Assembly: GCF_021018805.1 (NCBI RefSeq)
Contig: NC_086257.1
Location: 17,728,693 to 17,792,692, forward strand
Length of the DNA: 64,000 bases
Direction: 5' to 3'
Origin: Prinia subflava
Taxonomy: Eukaryota > Chordata > Aves > Passeriformes > Cisticolidae
Below, piece by piece: positions 12,310-24,518 of the stretch (positions within the stretch are counted from its first letter, which is position 1; each line of letters begins with the position of its first letter). The notes under the pieces were generated by a model. That model made no database searches. It was not told where the DNA came from and was given only the letters and a program-made list of their open reading frames with translations. The position numbers and the translations under genes are program-made.

Positions 12310-15300
12310 GTGAGTAACAGCGTCATTTCTACCTGAAAAACGGCACATTACGCCAGGTTTATTCCCTTGCAGTCAGGACGGCACCCAGCAGACTCAAACC
12401 TTTGAAGAGTTTTGTTGGTAACGCTAAGGGTGCTTTCAGTAAAGTCCCACTGGCAAGAAATAAGCATAACTGCTGTTAATTGCAGCTGGTATACACTTGC
12501 TTTGATGTTTTGCTCTATATTTTCCCTTGAACTCTGTGTGAAGGAGTCAGTTCAAAGCCATGTTAGAAGCCGACTTTTCTGGCTTTGCTTGTCTTAATGA
12601 AAAATAATTTCCAGTCCTGCAGAACTAACTGAAAATCCTGAGTGAGACAAGCAGGAAAGAAAAAAACTAAGGAAGTGTTGCTCGAGTCATTAATTTATCT
12701 GCACTGCAAGATGCAGAGCAGGATCAGGAAAGCAGGAGTGAGGCAGGGGCTTGGAGAAGACAGGCTGGGGCTTCTCTCAATGACAAAGCCCATCAGAGTC
12801 ACCACTTGATCCTTGATGCTGCTCTGTGAAAATCTGGGGAGCCATACACATGAAGGGAATCTCCCAGTGCTTTTAAGTCACTGCTCACCACCTGCAGCAG
12901 CACCAAATTTTCCTGGTGAAGAGGGACAAAATATGATTTAATCTGTGGAATGGCCAAGGGTTTGAGCTTGCTGTTGGGTGAGTTCTGCCATCAGTGCACA
13001 GGGATCACACAAGGAGCAGCCCCCGGCCCCCTCCCAGTCCATGAGCAGGGAAAGTGCCCAGGGACTCGACCATGAGCAGCTCCTGCTTTATCTCTGCTTT
13101 CCTATGCCTGCTTCATAGCCAAAGTCAGCTGAAGTAGCTCCAAGACACACGAATGAAAGGGAGGGCAAGATCAGACTGAGAAGCAACACTAATAATTCAG
13201 TGGTCAGCAACCACTTTTGACAAGAAAGAGCTTGTTTCCTCTGTTCCTTACCTGGTTTTGATATTTACTTTAATAATTCGTAGTGATGTTTTATTAATGT
13301 CACAAAGTCAAGTCTTTCTATGCAGACAGGGAATGAAACATAATTCGTGCTGAAGGGATAAAGGTCAAATGGACTGGAGGGAAGCTATGACAGAACTGAA
13401 ACCTCTCAGAAAATCTCGGTGCTTTTCCAATTCCTCCAGCAAACCAAAGCAGCCAAGGCTGGTGAAAGCATTTTCACTGATTATAGGAGCTGGGTCAGGT
13501 TTTGCATCCACTCAGAATCAGTAAACTAAACAGGAGCATTTCCCTGGCAGCAGAAAGCAGAACAAAGCCACTGGGCAGAACAGATGAGTGTGGTTAGATG
13601 AAAAGGGGAAAAAAATCCCCAGTAAGAGTTTCTGTCACGTACCCCAGTACAGGCTGAGAAATGGCACAGCCAGGCCATGGCACTGAGCACTCTGCTTCCC
13701 ACTCAGGAGCAGAGCTCTGATGTTCCTTGTGACCAAAACTTGTCACCAGAGCACAAAAAGGGATCTCCAGGCCCAGACTGGGAAGTGAATTTCTGAGAAC
13801 TGTGCTGGTCCATTTCCGAGAGTTTTGTTCTGAAGCATTGCAAGGAGGCTGTCAGGGCTCTCACACAGCCCTTGGCATCCATTACACACAATTTTGGTGC
13901 TGAAGTGACACAAGGGGACTGCAGCTGCTTGCTCTGGGAGATACACCCCAGGGTACTTGTATCCCTCAAGCAAAATGTTGCTTGTGTGAAGGTCTGAGTT
14001 GGCTTTATGGGAGGAAAACAAAAGGGAACTACTTGGGGGTGCAGAGCTGCCATTCCTCGAGTTTCTGTGGCCTGTTCTGCAGGCAGAGCCACAAAAAGGC
14101 TGTGCTGGGGGAGCTCACGGCTGCTTTCTGAGCAGAGCCAGGCTCCCAGAGAGGAGTGTGGCCATGCCAAGGAGCCACAGAAGCTTTCCCAGCCTCAGCT
14201 GCAGGGTAGGTCAGGGACCCCATGGGCAGAGCCCCCAAACCACCTCCAGCAGCCACCCAAACACAGCCAGTGCCAATGGGTGCAGCTGGAGAGAGACCCC
14301 TGCCCATCCCCGGGAGCTGATGTGGCCAAATGCCTTTTGGGAACACAGGCCAAGCCAGTGGATGTAGCAGTGTGGCCGTGCACTGGCACAAGGCCCAAAA
14401 TGCTTGGAGTAACAGTCTGGTAGTCAGCCAGTGAGCAAGAGCCATGGGTCATCCCAAAACCATTTCTGGCTTTACCCCTCAAGCAACCCTGTCTGGCTGA
14501 ATAATGAAAAATTATTGGGTTGAAATGATATTTTCAACCCCAAAAAGTTTTATTTAAAAGGTATGAGGAGTTTCATTTAAAAGCTAGGTGTGGCATTCTA
14601 ATATCTCTTCAATAATATTTCTTTCTACATCTGTGTTACCTGATCAGTAATCAAAACCAATCTGTGAACTGAAAACTAAGACCTACAGACTTGTGTAAAT
14701 TTAAATACGGGTTGTTTCACAGTCTTAGAGGGGAAGAAAGAGTGAAAATTTCAGCTTCTTTTTTCTTGTTTTTATCATGCTGATACACTTGGATGCAGCT
14801 ACCCATAAGTGGTGCATGGCAACTGCTCTGGCTTTCCCCTGGCCCCAGAAGGAGATCAGTCATCTGCTGAACAGCTCTGCACCAGCTGTGGTAAAGCACA
14901 GGGGAAAGGGAGAAAATAAACTAAAGTTCATATGAATTATGCTTTTTTAGGTGCATTTTGAGAAAAAAAATCACTTTTTTTTTGAGGCTTTTCAACTGTC
15001 TCAAGTTGCACTTTGATGGTAACACCTGAAGTGGCAGTCAGATATGTTCTGTACAGCTCAGAGTGAAACCCAGGCAATTTTAGGAGTATGGAGTACTTAC
15101 ATTGACATTTCTGCTCTTCTCCAGCATAGCCATTTTAAGGGAAAATTGTGGTAAGGGTTAAGATCTGTGCATCTGCTCTTGTTTCTTTGATTTTTATGTT
15201 GAATTTGATTCAAATCCCAGTAAGTTTTATTATTCTTACTTAGTTTATATATATACAAAAATGGTTAGGTTTTGTGAATTCAGCTGTTATTGAAAATCTC

Positions 15301-18300
15301 TTGTCATGATGAGTGACAACAAATAAATGAATAAATTGACGAACTTGTGAGATTGCAGGAAAGGATTTGCTTTTGTCTACCTACTCTGTAAGGAGAGCTT
15401 ACTAACACCTAATATGAGTGATATTAGGTGTTAGTAATAGGCAGCACACAATCTGAAAACATGAAAGCTAAAACTTAAGGCATCAGTATCACCCATTTGA
15501 TAACAAAGCCAGTGCAGGTATGTTGTGGTTATCCACATAAAAGTGAAATGTAAAGGTTTCTAGACCACTGACTTCGGTTTCTTTGCAGTGTTTTCCTCCT
15601 GCTTTGCTGAAGCGGCCCTGGGGGTCGAACGCTCTCCAGACACGACGTCTTTCCACCAAGCGGCTACTTCTGCTCAGCCACTTTCCTTTTATCATTCCTC
15701 ACCCCATCAAAGCACCACAGCTCATTTTAACAGCACAGGCCTTCTTCAAACAACACCCGTGAGCCACAGAACCACTGAGCAGACACCGGAGCAGCTCCAG
15801 GCAGCATCGGCTCCAGGGCAGCCCGGGGCGGCCGGGGCAGGAGCAGGCACCGTGTCCACAGCGCCCACAGACAGCCCCAGCACGGCCGGGGTTACGGCTG
15901 CAGAGAGGAGCACAACCTCTGTGTCCTCCACCGGGCACGGCAGCACACCCACAGGGACTGCGGCAGCGGCCACCAGCACCTCCCTGGAGCAGGGGACACC
16001 GAGCACGGCGGGGACAGCCGCCACCAGCGCCCCTGCAGCCAGCGGCACGCACAGGGCCGGGCCCGGCACACGGGCACAGGGACAGACCACAGCCGTGAGC
16101 AGCACAGCGGCCACCCACACAGGGACACAGACAGCCCCCACATCGTCCCCTGGCAGCACAGCGGCCACCCACACAGGGACACAGACAGCCCCCACATCGT
16201 CCCCTGGCAGCACAGCGAAGCCCCGGCCCGCCCCGCAGCCCTCCGCCATCCCCACAGGCACCTACAGCCTCTCCGGCGGGAACGGGACCTGCGTCAAAGC
16301 CGTCATGGGCCTGCAGCTGATGGCTCGAAATGTAGAGCAGGTACAGGGAGCTGAGCTTGGCGGTGATTTTATTCATTGGCTGGGGTTCATTCTTCCTCTT
16401 TCCGAGCCATTTTCAGAATTAGCTTTACTGTGATTGAAATAAGTGGTTTGCTGCCAGTCCGAGGCCCCCCATGTGCCACAGCGTCCCAGCTGCTGTGCTT
16501 TGGCCTGTGTGAGGGCGATGCCAAGGGGACGTAAAGGGGCTTTCTTACCTCAGTGATATTTTTGTGGGAGTGGTGCTGGGGCAGGAGATCAGCCTGCAGG
16601 GTTATTTGTGCTTCCCAGAATGGGAGATGAGTTAAAATCTGAACTGACCTCAGGTAAGAGCTTGACACCATGAGTTGCAACAAAAGGAAGAAACTGCCAG
16701 CTCGCAGACTTGGCTTTAGAGGTGGGTTGTCCTGAATGCTGATGTAAGGACATTTCAGGATCACGGGAACTTTCAGGTCCTGCAGAGCTGGTCCTAGAAG
16801 TGATCCACTGAGAAAGATTCAGAAAAAGATGTCATACAACCTGAAATGGCAATTTTGTCCCTCAGGCTTAAGGTTTTGTAGCCTCCATTAATACAGCACG
16901 TGGAGCTACATCCTCAGGCTCTGGAGTTCTTATGCTCAAGCCATCCCTGTTACAACTACAAATATTTGTGTTTGATATCTGAATATTTCTAACACTGGAT
17001 GACTGTCTAATGTTGGTAAAGGGAATATTCATCCCTTGTCCTGGCAAAAGCCAGAGAAAGAGCAGGATTCCCACCCTCACCAGACCATATTAGGATGTTT
17101 ATAATAACATAGGGTGCTCCCTCTTTCTAAATTACCATTTGTACTCATCTGGCCCTGCCTGAATCATATCAGTTCACTGAATGAACAGAAACCAAATATT
17201 TCCTGCCAGCCTAATGCACTGGAACAGCTCAGTGATGTGTCAGACAACCACCAGTGCTGATTTATGAGTGGGGAACGACCCTGGCAGGCAGCACTTTGGC
17301 TGCCACCACCACTGGCTGGTTCATTCAGCCACGCAGAGCCTGGGGGCAAAAAAAGGGCAAATCTCTGCATGTTTTAAAGTTATTAAATCTCTGCATGTTC
17401 GCTTTTGAGTTTCCCCCTGCTCTTCATCAGCAGCACTGCCATATCTCTTCTCTCTACAGGAGCAGATGGAATATGTGACTGTCAACCCTAATGTGACAAA
17501 GATATCTGGGAGCTGTGGGATGGTGCAGTCTGAGCTGAACTTAACTTTTAATGGAGGATTTGTAAACTTCACCTTTGTAAAGGTAATTCTTGCATTTAGA
17601 GGGAAGGAATGTTTAGGACCGGGAAGCAAAACTTGGGCTGGCTTTGATCCATCTTGAGCTGTGGGAAAAGGCATTTATCTATCTCTGTGCTTGTTTTCCA
17701 TCTGTAAATAACTGCATGGTTACTCCTGCTCTTCCCAAAGGGCTAGAACCATAGAACCATGGTTTAATTAATTCAGGCTGGGAAATACCTCTGGAGCTGC
17801 CTGGTGCAACGTTGTGCTCTCAGTACAGCTGACTTCAGTGTTAAATCAGGTCTGTCTGAACTTTCAGTTTGGAAGTGAAGGATGAGCACAGCTCTGCCAT
17901 CCTCTGACAGAAAGTTCCAGAGAGCAGTGTTAAAGCTGCCCATCAAGCAACACAAACTCTAGGAACAGCCAAGCAAAATCTGAGTCTCTTTTTTGCATAG
18001 GTAAAAGTCTGATGGGAGGGAAGGCCAGGCCTGCTGTTTGCACTGGAGTGGTGCAGAGGGAGGGGGTTTGGGACTGCAGTGCAGGAACAAGGTGTGCTGG
18101 GAGCTCTGACTCACCCTCAAGTTGCTCTCAAACATTTGCTTCCCCTAAGAGCCAGCTGGGGTTGTCAAACTCAAAGGACAGCCTGTGCAGTTTTAAGTGC
18201 CCAGGAGCCATGACACATCCACAGCTGAGGGACTCTAATTTCATCTAATTTCCAAGTGGAAAATTCTAAACAAGGGAACTGCAAGAACAAAATTGTAGAT

Positions 18301-21300
18301 AAGTGGCCTTAAAATACCCCATACTAGGGAGACCTATAAACACACACAGAAACTTGAGCAAGATGGGACCTCCTGCTTACACAGTGGGAAACTCAGCTTT
18401 GTTTTTGACATTGTATCTATTAATTCTATGTTCCCCACTGGGGCCACATCACAGGTAGGTGTGGCTTTAACACAAGCTACCAAGACTGCTGCAGGTTTTA
18501 CAAGCACAGGAGAAAATCCCTGAGTGCAGCCATCCTCTTGCTAACTCAGACATTTGCACATTTTGTGAGGCAGCACTATTTACTGAAAGCTGTAAAGGGC
18601 TGGGTGATGATGCCAGCAGAGGTCAACCAGAACTAACACTGTATATAAAGTCATTAATGGGCAGGAACACGGCACAGGTTGGATCCCATCAGACTCTGGC
18701 AGGTGTAATGAACATCAAGGCCATGTCCTGGAGCCCCACAGCAGCTGAGGGCTGCATCTGGCCATCACTGCTGATCTGTGTCATCCAATTAATCGTGCTA
18801 AAGTGTCAGTCTTGCAGCCTGGTTCCAAGCCCAAACTAGAGACAATTAAGAAAAATACAAATGGTTAATCAGTCATTTTCATAGAAAGTCCAAGACGGAA
18901 CAGCAAATTATACCCCACATGTGTAATTAATTCTTGAACAGAGAAAATATTTTGATTTGTAGTCATCTTTATTTTCTGGCAAAAAGTTTTCCAAGAGCTG
19001 CAGAGGAAAAGTAGGGTTAAAAAATGAAGGAGGTCTTTCAAAACAAAGGATCAGTTCAGACCCTGAGTGTTTGCTTTAAATGTGCTTCCTGCAACAAGAG
19101 GAGCATTTTTGGTGTTACAAGAATCCTTAGAGAAAGGCTGGGGATTCAAGTACCCAGGAAAGGCCCAGGTTGCAGCAGTGCTAAGGAGAGTGATGTGAAT
19201 GTCAGGAGGTGCTTGACCTGCCTTGCCCTGAAAAACGTGGTTTTTGGCACAGCATTAGACAATGCACCCTCCACTTAAAGATAAGCCTCAAGAGCATAGC
19301 AGGGCTCAGCTTGGACTGCTTTGAAATTCGAGTTAGTAAGAAAACAATTTGCTGCTGGCTTTTTGTGTTTGGTCCCCACAGCCTCTTTCGGTGCTTTGAA
19401 GCACGAGTGCTCCAGCAGTGGCACTTGTGGCTGTCCCTGGTGGGAGAGGAGCTGGCTCCTGCCCCAGGGCTGGGGTGGCAGAGGAGAGGGGCTGGTGAGT
19501 GCTCACCACTCCAGTGGCCTCTGCAAAGGGCTTGAAAAAAGGAAGTTGTGTAACCAACCCACAAGATGTGAAGTAGGAGCAGGTGTTTTCCCCAAGCAAA
19601 GTTTTCAACTGTGGCCAAACAGAAAAAAGCACTGGCACCCAAAAATGGTCTTGTGTCACCTAATTATGTCTTTCAGCTGGAATAATGCTGACAACCTCTT
19701 TTCTGGTGTATTTCTTTCTTTAATATTCCCTCTCCATCCTAGCAGTTTTTAACTGGGAGCACAGGAGACATTCCTGTCTACTGCCATTTATGCACCAGCT
19801 GCACTCACCAGTCCCTGTGTGCTCACAGCAGGAATTCCACTGGGCAGCAGGGCTGCTGCATGAGGCATCACATTCTACTCCAGTACTGATACCAGGGGAA
19901 GTTCCTCCTGGGAAGGGGGTTGAGGGCTGGCTCTCAACCTTTGACACTCCAGGGCAGGATGGTGTCCAGGCTGCACCAGGGTTTCAGGGCACACGCAGCC
20001 TGGCTGGGAATCTTGTTCTGTGTTGTTGTACCAGGTGCTTTCCATGTCAGCAATCTTCCTACTTTTGGTTATCACAAGTATCTCATGACTGCCCAGCTTG
20101 AGCTGTTTGTGTAAAATGACATCTGCATGGTCCCATTTCACTGAACTGAGCAAAACTGGTAGCAGCAAAGATTCAGAAAAGAAAAATACATGCAAGAGAG
20201 TTGATTCTTGGGTCTCAAAGATGATTTACAAAGTGTTTCTTTGGGAAATTCTTTATGACCATTTTGCTGAGATAAGCTGTGTTTCTTTTCCCTGCAAATA
20301 TGAGTATGTATACAGATACATCTTCTATGAGTATGTATAAAGATACATCTTCTTTTGCAGGAAGCTCCAAGTTACTCTGTCACTAAAATTGAGAGCAGAA
20401 TACAGTTATCCTCTGAAGGTCAGTGATTTTACTCTATCTTAATTTCATATCAAACTGTTGTGGGTGTGGGATAAGTTTTCAGATCTTTAAAACACTGGAT
20501 TTTGCAAATACATGTTTTATCAATCTTTCAATATATCATTCACCTAAATCTTATGGTATAAAAATGGAAGAGAAGGGACCTGGCTGCAGTTACATCACTA
20601 TTATTACATTCTCTTTTTGATCTCAATAGCTTTCTCTGCCCCACTCTTTCAGAATAGAGATTACTTCAAACCTTGCCTGCTCCTGTGAGCATTTTAAGCC
20701 CTTCTTGCAGACTCAATTTGTTAAAATGTGATTTGAAGAAGCATCTGAAGTTTTAGCCACTTTTTCAGTCCTAAGCTCAGCTGAGTTGCTCGTTGATAGT
20801 TAAAGCACTCATTTAAACATGTAAGAAGAATAAATGATCGTTTATGGAGAACATATCCATACTCTAGTCACCTCTGGGACCATTTTACCTGAGAAGGATG
20901 TTGGTTACGGTGGAGTCATTGTGGATTCTCTTCTGTCTCTCTCTGGCCTCCAGGTATGCTTTATTATGCAGCCCTAAATGAGAAGCTGTTCACAACAAAG
21001 CTGGGGAATTCCTTTAAGTGTGTCAGCAGGCAAATCTTCCCCTTGGAGAGGAACTTCCAGATCCTCTTTGTTGATATGCAGCTGCAGGCGTTTGACTTTG
21101 TGGGTAACCAGTTTGGAAAAGGTGAGTAGAAGGATACTTTTCCACCCTTCCCAGGTCTACACTGTCAGCACTCTGGTGGCCTGATGGATGTAATCTGCTA
21201 AATTGTACCCATACACGTCTCACTGCTGTTTTCTCAGCCTCTCCTGAGTCATTTCCAACACAGTGCTATTACATATGGAAGATGGACAAATATCTTTCCC

Positions 21301-24300
21301 TCCTGCCTTCAGTACCTTCTGTTTCACCTTCTCATTAAAAATGTTCAACTCCACAGACACGATTTTCTTCTTCATCCATTTTCTCCTGGAACAAGCAGAG
21401 GTGTGTTCACCACCAGTGCACTGCCCAAACCCCAATATGCAAAGTTCATTTCCAGGTCACTGTTCTCAATATAGTCAGATTTCAGCTATTTTTAAAGACT
21501 CCTGATATTCATACTGTCCCACGGCAGCAGCAGCAAAACTGCCAGCTAATAAAGGATATTTGTGAATGCAGGATGATATTTTCAGAGCAGCTGTGTCTAG
21601 ACATGATGAAATTTGCTCCTGAGGAGGGGCACAACTGGCCCACTCCCAGCTTCAGAATTAAACATGATGTTAATTTATTCACTTCATCTTTTCTTAGAGA
21701 AGTGCCACAAAGAGGCAGTCAGGTATATCAGTAAGAGACAGTGACCAGAGAAGGGGACTCAGTGGGACCCTGTGGTCTCTTTCAAGCTGTCCATCTTCTC
21801 ATTTCTGTGGCTTCCTCTCAGAGCATTTCCATACAAGGACTCAGGTGCCCAGAGGGGCTGACCAGCTCTCCAGCCCTTCAAATGCACCAGTAAAACATTC
21901 TCTCTTCTGCACTTGTCTTTCTGCATGCTTACCAAATATTGCCCCTGTATTCTTCCTTTTACTTTAGATCTGTCTTTTGACCCAGTTTGGCTCTGTATGA
22001 CCAATCCTTCTTCTGTTGGGTCACCATTTTGGTTACCTTTTCCATTCTGAAAGGAATATAATGGAAAACAACATTTGGGGCTTTTTAAAGACATGGTCCT
22101 TCTCCACACTGAGAATCCCATCTATGCTCTCATTCTCATGAAGAATTTTCATGGGATAACACAGAGCTGGAAGAACTCATGGGATCCCATCTGGTCCCCA
22201 CATTCCCATTCAAATGTGTACAATGAATGACTTTAATTATGGGATTAGGTATGTCCTCACCTCTAGGAGAGACTCAGCAGACAAAGATGTTCTCTGTTCT
22301 CTCTCTCTCTCTCCCCCTCCAAGTCAGACTAATCTCTGCTAGTCAATACCATATACAAATTTAAATCAGTTTTGCTCTTAATCAGAGAGCTGAGAAAGCA
22401 GCTCCCACCTCTGAAATTATTCCCCTGTGGCTATAAAACAGTCATGAAACTCTTGTGTATCAGCTGCATATGCAGATTCTGAAAGAGAAAATCCCCTGCG
22501 AAGGAATGACTAAACACACCATCACCAGCCTCCTACCTTCGGGTGTCTCAAGACTGATAGTTTCACTTCTGTTGCTCCTGATTTGCTTATCTTTAAATGG
22601 GGAACAAAAAGAAAACATTAATGGTCACTGGTTTCAAGTTCCTTACAGTTTTGTACAGATTACAGTCTTATATCAATAGCTTGATCTGTTTGAGTCTGGA
22701 AAACTGTAAAAGGGCCTTCTGTACTTCAGTGTATCAGACACAATCCCTAGAGTTCACAGAGTTCATTCCTTCATTCCCAATGTTTCATCAAAGCAGAATG
22801 GCCAATTCAAACATCTCTGGCTTTTACAACACTTAGATGCAAATACTTTTCAGCTCATTTATCAGCAGGTTACATTAACCAGACAGAGCTTTTAAAAGGC
22901 AACCTCTAATAGAATGCTCATGCCTTTGGCTTTGTGGCATTGCATCACCATCTGGATTAGAGCAGAAGAGGATCAGACTTTGGGAAGAGCCATGTGGAGG
23001 CTCAGGAGCTGTGACATGATGTCATGGCCTCCACATGTTCCCTGGGCTCATTGCCCACTGACAGTGTAAAATTCCCATGGGGAAAAACCCAAGCCAAGCT
23101 ACAACGTGTGCCAGCACAGTCATGGAATAACAGCTGAGGTTTTCATCTCAGAGCGCTGTTGAAACCTGCCTGGGAACAGTCACAGGGAGTGAGAGGGGCA
23201 CAGGGTACTGGATCTCCCTCATATCCTCGCTATAAACTGGATTTGCTGCTGAGCAGGGATGCACTGTGGGGTTTGGCTGACCTTAGAAAACAGTTTGCTC
23301 TGCAGGTGCCACTCGCAGCACATGACAGAGGCCTGCCTTTCCCTGGAGATCCAGTGGAAGATGTAGGTCTGATCCAATTCTGGGGTAACACATTAGTGGT
23401 CGTTCCCAGACATTGCCTTCACTCTCAGGACTGCACTTGTATTTTGAATTTGAGGCTGATCCTGCCATTGTTACTGGTTAATTTTCCATTTCTGTCAGAC
23501 CCACGCGGTGCAGTCTCTCCATAGGAAAGCCGCCAATTTACCTCAGTCTAGAAGTTCTCTTTAAAGTAATAAGTTTCTGTTTAATCAGAGCATGATTTGA
23601 ATATCCATTTAGGTAGGAATAGGCTGAGGAAGCCAGGATTGCATTTTCTGTAGCTAAGAGGTATTTTTGGAGTAATATCTTTGGATGGTCCTTCAAAGAT
23701 ATGATTTGTGTCTGATATCATCATATGTACAACAAAATTGCAAAGGTACTGCTAAAGCAAATCCCTGGACTATGTCCACAGCTACTGCCTTCCTAATCTC
23801 TGACTGTTCTGAGTTAGCCACCATTATCCACAAATATTCTGAATTAAAGAGAGAGAACAATTAGAGTTTGATTTTTCTTAGAAAACACTGACTTAACAAG
23901 GATCCCTACTGCACTAATGATGTGCTGGAGTATGGGCTTCTGTCTCTGGCCTGACCCTCTTCACTGGGAAGGAGCAATCAGATGTCACACAGGAGCAGTT
24001 TTTGACTATGCAGGCTGTGTCTTGCTCTTTCAGACTGGCACTTTGTATTGTGATGCTCCTCATCTGCTTTTGGGAAGAAAGCTCCTGCTGTGTGTGTGCT
24101 GAGTGGTGAAACAATTCCTGCAGATGTGAGGGAGAAGAGCCACTCTCTAGGGAAGCACAGAGCTACTGCAGAAGGGGCAAGGGTGGTTTTCTTGAGATAA
24201 GGCTCACCACAGATAAAAAGTGTAGCAAGGATAGCTTAGGAAAAAGAAAGAAAATACAAAAGAAAGCAAGGGTTTGAGAACTTCTGGCTTGTATTTGCCA

Positions 24301-24518
24301 CCTTTTCTGGAATACAGATGAACAGTTTAGGCGTATGGTGTTCTGCTATAACATTCTCTGATCTCCTTTTCTTTTCAGAAGAAGAATGTTTTCCTGATAG
24401 AAACAGCAAAGTAGCTCCCATTGCAGTGAGCCTGAGTATCCTGGGATTGTTTGTCATTGTGTTTGCCACCTTCCTGATCTCCAGGAGGAAGCCACACAGA
24501 GGATACGAACGCATCTGA
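12264..24518 (+). CDS. LAMP3: LAMP3 (DC-LAMP, CD208): lysosome-associated membrane glycoprotein 3
   Basis: Six coding exons (12264-12309, 15589-16340, 17460-17582, 20361-20418, 20954-21121, 24379-24518) give 428 residues; the human protein has 416. Order: a signal peptide (about 1-25, split by intron 1), a Thr/Ser/Pro/Ala-rich mucin-like region (about 40-240) with an 18-residue repeat at 187-222, one LAMP domain (about 242-385), a transmembrane helix (about 394-416) and a 12-residue tail ending 'GYERI'. That tail is the GYxx-hydrophobic lysosomal targeting signal (human GYQRI, from memory). Four cysteines at 250, 285, 349 and 386 fit the two LAMP-domain disulfides. N-glycosylation sequons occur at NST, NGT, NVT, NLT and NFT. 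Family role: a late-endosomal/lysosomal membrane protein of maturing dendritic cells and lung type II cells. The start codon opens a good signal peptide just after a CpG-containing leader. Position between MCF2L2 and MCCC1 supports the call. Confidence 0.93.
12310..15588 (+). other. LAMP3 intron 1
   Basis: A 3.3-kb intron with no recognised exon. Open frames at 13703-14482 on both strands overlap one another and have no recognisable protein. The notable element is the perfect hairpin at 15399-15437. Confidence 0.7.
15399..15437. repeat. Perfect inverted repeat: 17-base arms, 5-base loop
   Basis: The left arm 15399-15415 (ttactaacacctaatat) is the exact reverse complement of 15421-15437, with loop 'gagtg' at 15416-15420. 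It lies about 150 bases before LAMP3 exon 2. Confidence 0.97.
15589..16340 (+). CDS. LAMP3: LAMP3 exon 2, mucin-like region and start of the LAMP domain
   Basis: The 752 bases follow 'ttctttgcag'. They complete the signal peptide ('VFSSCFAEA'), encode about 200 residues dominated by Thr, Ser, Ala, Pro and Gly, and end in the first LAMP-domain strands with 'GNGTCVKAVMGLQLMA'. The donor is 'gtacag'. The exon is much more GC-rich than its flanks. Residues 187-222 are a two-copy repeat. Confidence 0.92.
16101..16208 (+). repeat. LAMP3: 54-bp in-frame tandem repeat in the LAMP3 mucin region, 2 copies
   Basis: Copy 1 is 16101-16154 and copy 2 is 16155-16208; they look identical. Each encodes 'STAATHTGTQTAPTSSPG', rich in Thr and Ser, so the copy number sets how many O-glycosylation sites the stalk has. 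A third copy starts ('agcacagcg') and then diverges. Confidence 0.95.
16341..17459 (+). other. LAMP3 intron 2
   Basis: 1.1 kb between two in-frame exons. I see no exon, RNA gene or named repeat. Confidence 0.7.
17460..17582 (+). CDS. LAMP3: LAMP3 exon 3, LAMP domain
   Basis: 41 codons in phase 0, with 'ISGSCG' carrying the second LAMP cysteine and 'FNGGFVNFTFVK' matching the conserved GGFVN-F segment of LAMP domains. The acceptor is 'tctctctacag' and the donor 'gtaatt'. Confidence 0.93.
17745..17960 (-). mobile_element. Possible degenerate CR1 LINE fragment
   Basis: The start 'accatagaaccatggtttaa' followed by 'gggaaatacctctggagctg' resembles the reverse complement of a CR1 3' end, in which tracts like 'atagaatcat' precede 'ggttggaaaagacctct'. 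Divergence is high, so this is tentative. Confidence 0.35.
20300..20353 (+). repeat. 27-base tandem duplication abutting the LAMP3 exon 4 acceptor
   Basis: Copies at 20300-20326 and 20327-20353 ('atgagtatgtatacagatac' then 'atcttct') differ by one base. The last 'tcttct' plus 'tttgcag' makes the splice acceptor tract. Confidence 0.93.
20361..20418 (+). CDS. LAMP3: LAMP3 exon 4, LAMP domain
   Basis: 58 bases encoding 'EAPSYSVTKIESRIQLSSE', ending at phase 1. The acceptor pyrimidine tract overlaps the end of a 27-base tandem duplication (20300-20353). Confidence 0.85.
20419..20953 (+). other. LAMP3 intron 4
   Basis: 535 bases. I see nothing beyond the splice signals. Confidence 0.75.
20954..21121 (+). 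CDS. LAMP3: LAMP3 exon 5, LAMP domain
   Basis: 168 bases with 'NSFKCVSRQ', which holds the third LAMP cysteine, and 'DMQLQAFDFVGNQFGK', close to the remembered human 'DVQLQAFDFEDDHFG'. The donor is 'gtgagt'. Confidence 0.93.
21122..24378 (+). other. LAMP3 intron 5
   Basis: 3.3 kb with a short CT microsatellite near 22295-22315. No exon is recognised. The 120-residue open frames at 21759-22121 and 23159-23524 have no recognisable sequence. Confidence 0.7.
24379..24518 (+). CDS. LAMP3: LAMP3 exon 6, transmembrane helix and sorting tail
   Basis: It begins with 'EEECFPD', the fourth LAMP cysteine, then a 23-residue hydrophobic helix and the tail 'SRRKPHRGYERI'. The TGA is at 24516-24518. Confidence 0.93.

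Larger units (their letters stand above)
17583..20360 (+). other. LAMP3 intron 3
   Basis: 2.8 kb. A possible old reverse-strand CR1 fragment lies at about 17745-17960, and a 27-base tandem duplication sits at its 3' end. The open frames at 19202-19752 occur on both strands and are not recognisable. Confidence 0.65.

Noticed and set aside
13703..14482. Open frames of 95-155 residues on both strands in LAMP3 intron 1
   Set aside because: They overlap in several frames, have no recognisable sequence and lie between two exons of known phase.
15699..16376. 225-residue minus-strand open frame (and overlapping 171 and 101) opposite LAMP3 exon 2
   Set aside because: It is the complement of the GC-rich mucin repeat region; its Cys/Gly/Arg-rich sequence is what reversed Thr/Ala/Pro codons give. 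The + strand has signal peptide, domain and splice evidence.
22141..22220. Possible reverse-strand CR1 tail in LAMP3 intron 5 ('ggaagaactcatgggatccc')
   Set aside because: Only a loose resemblance to CR1, without the terminal repeats; too weak to list as a feature.
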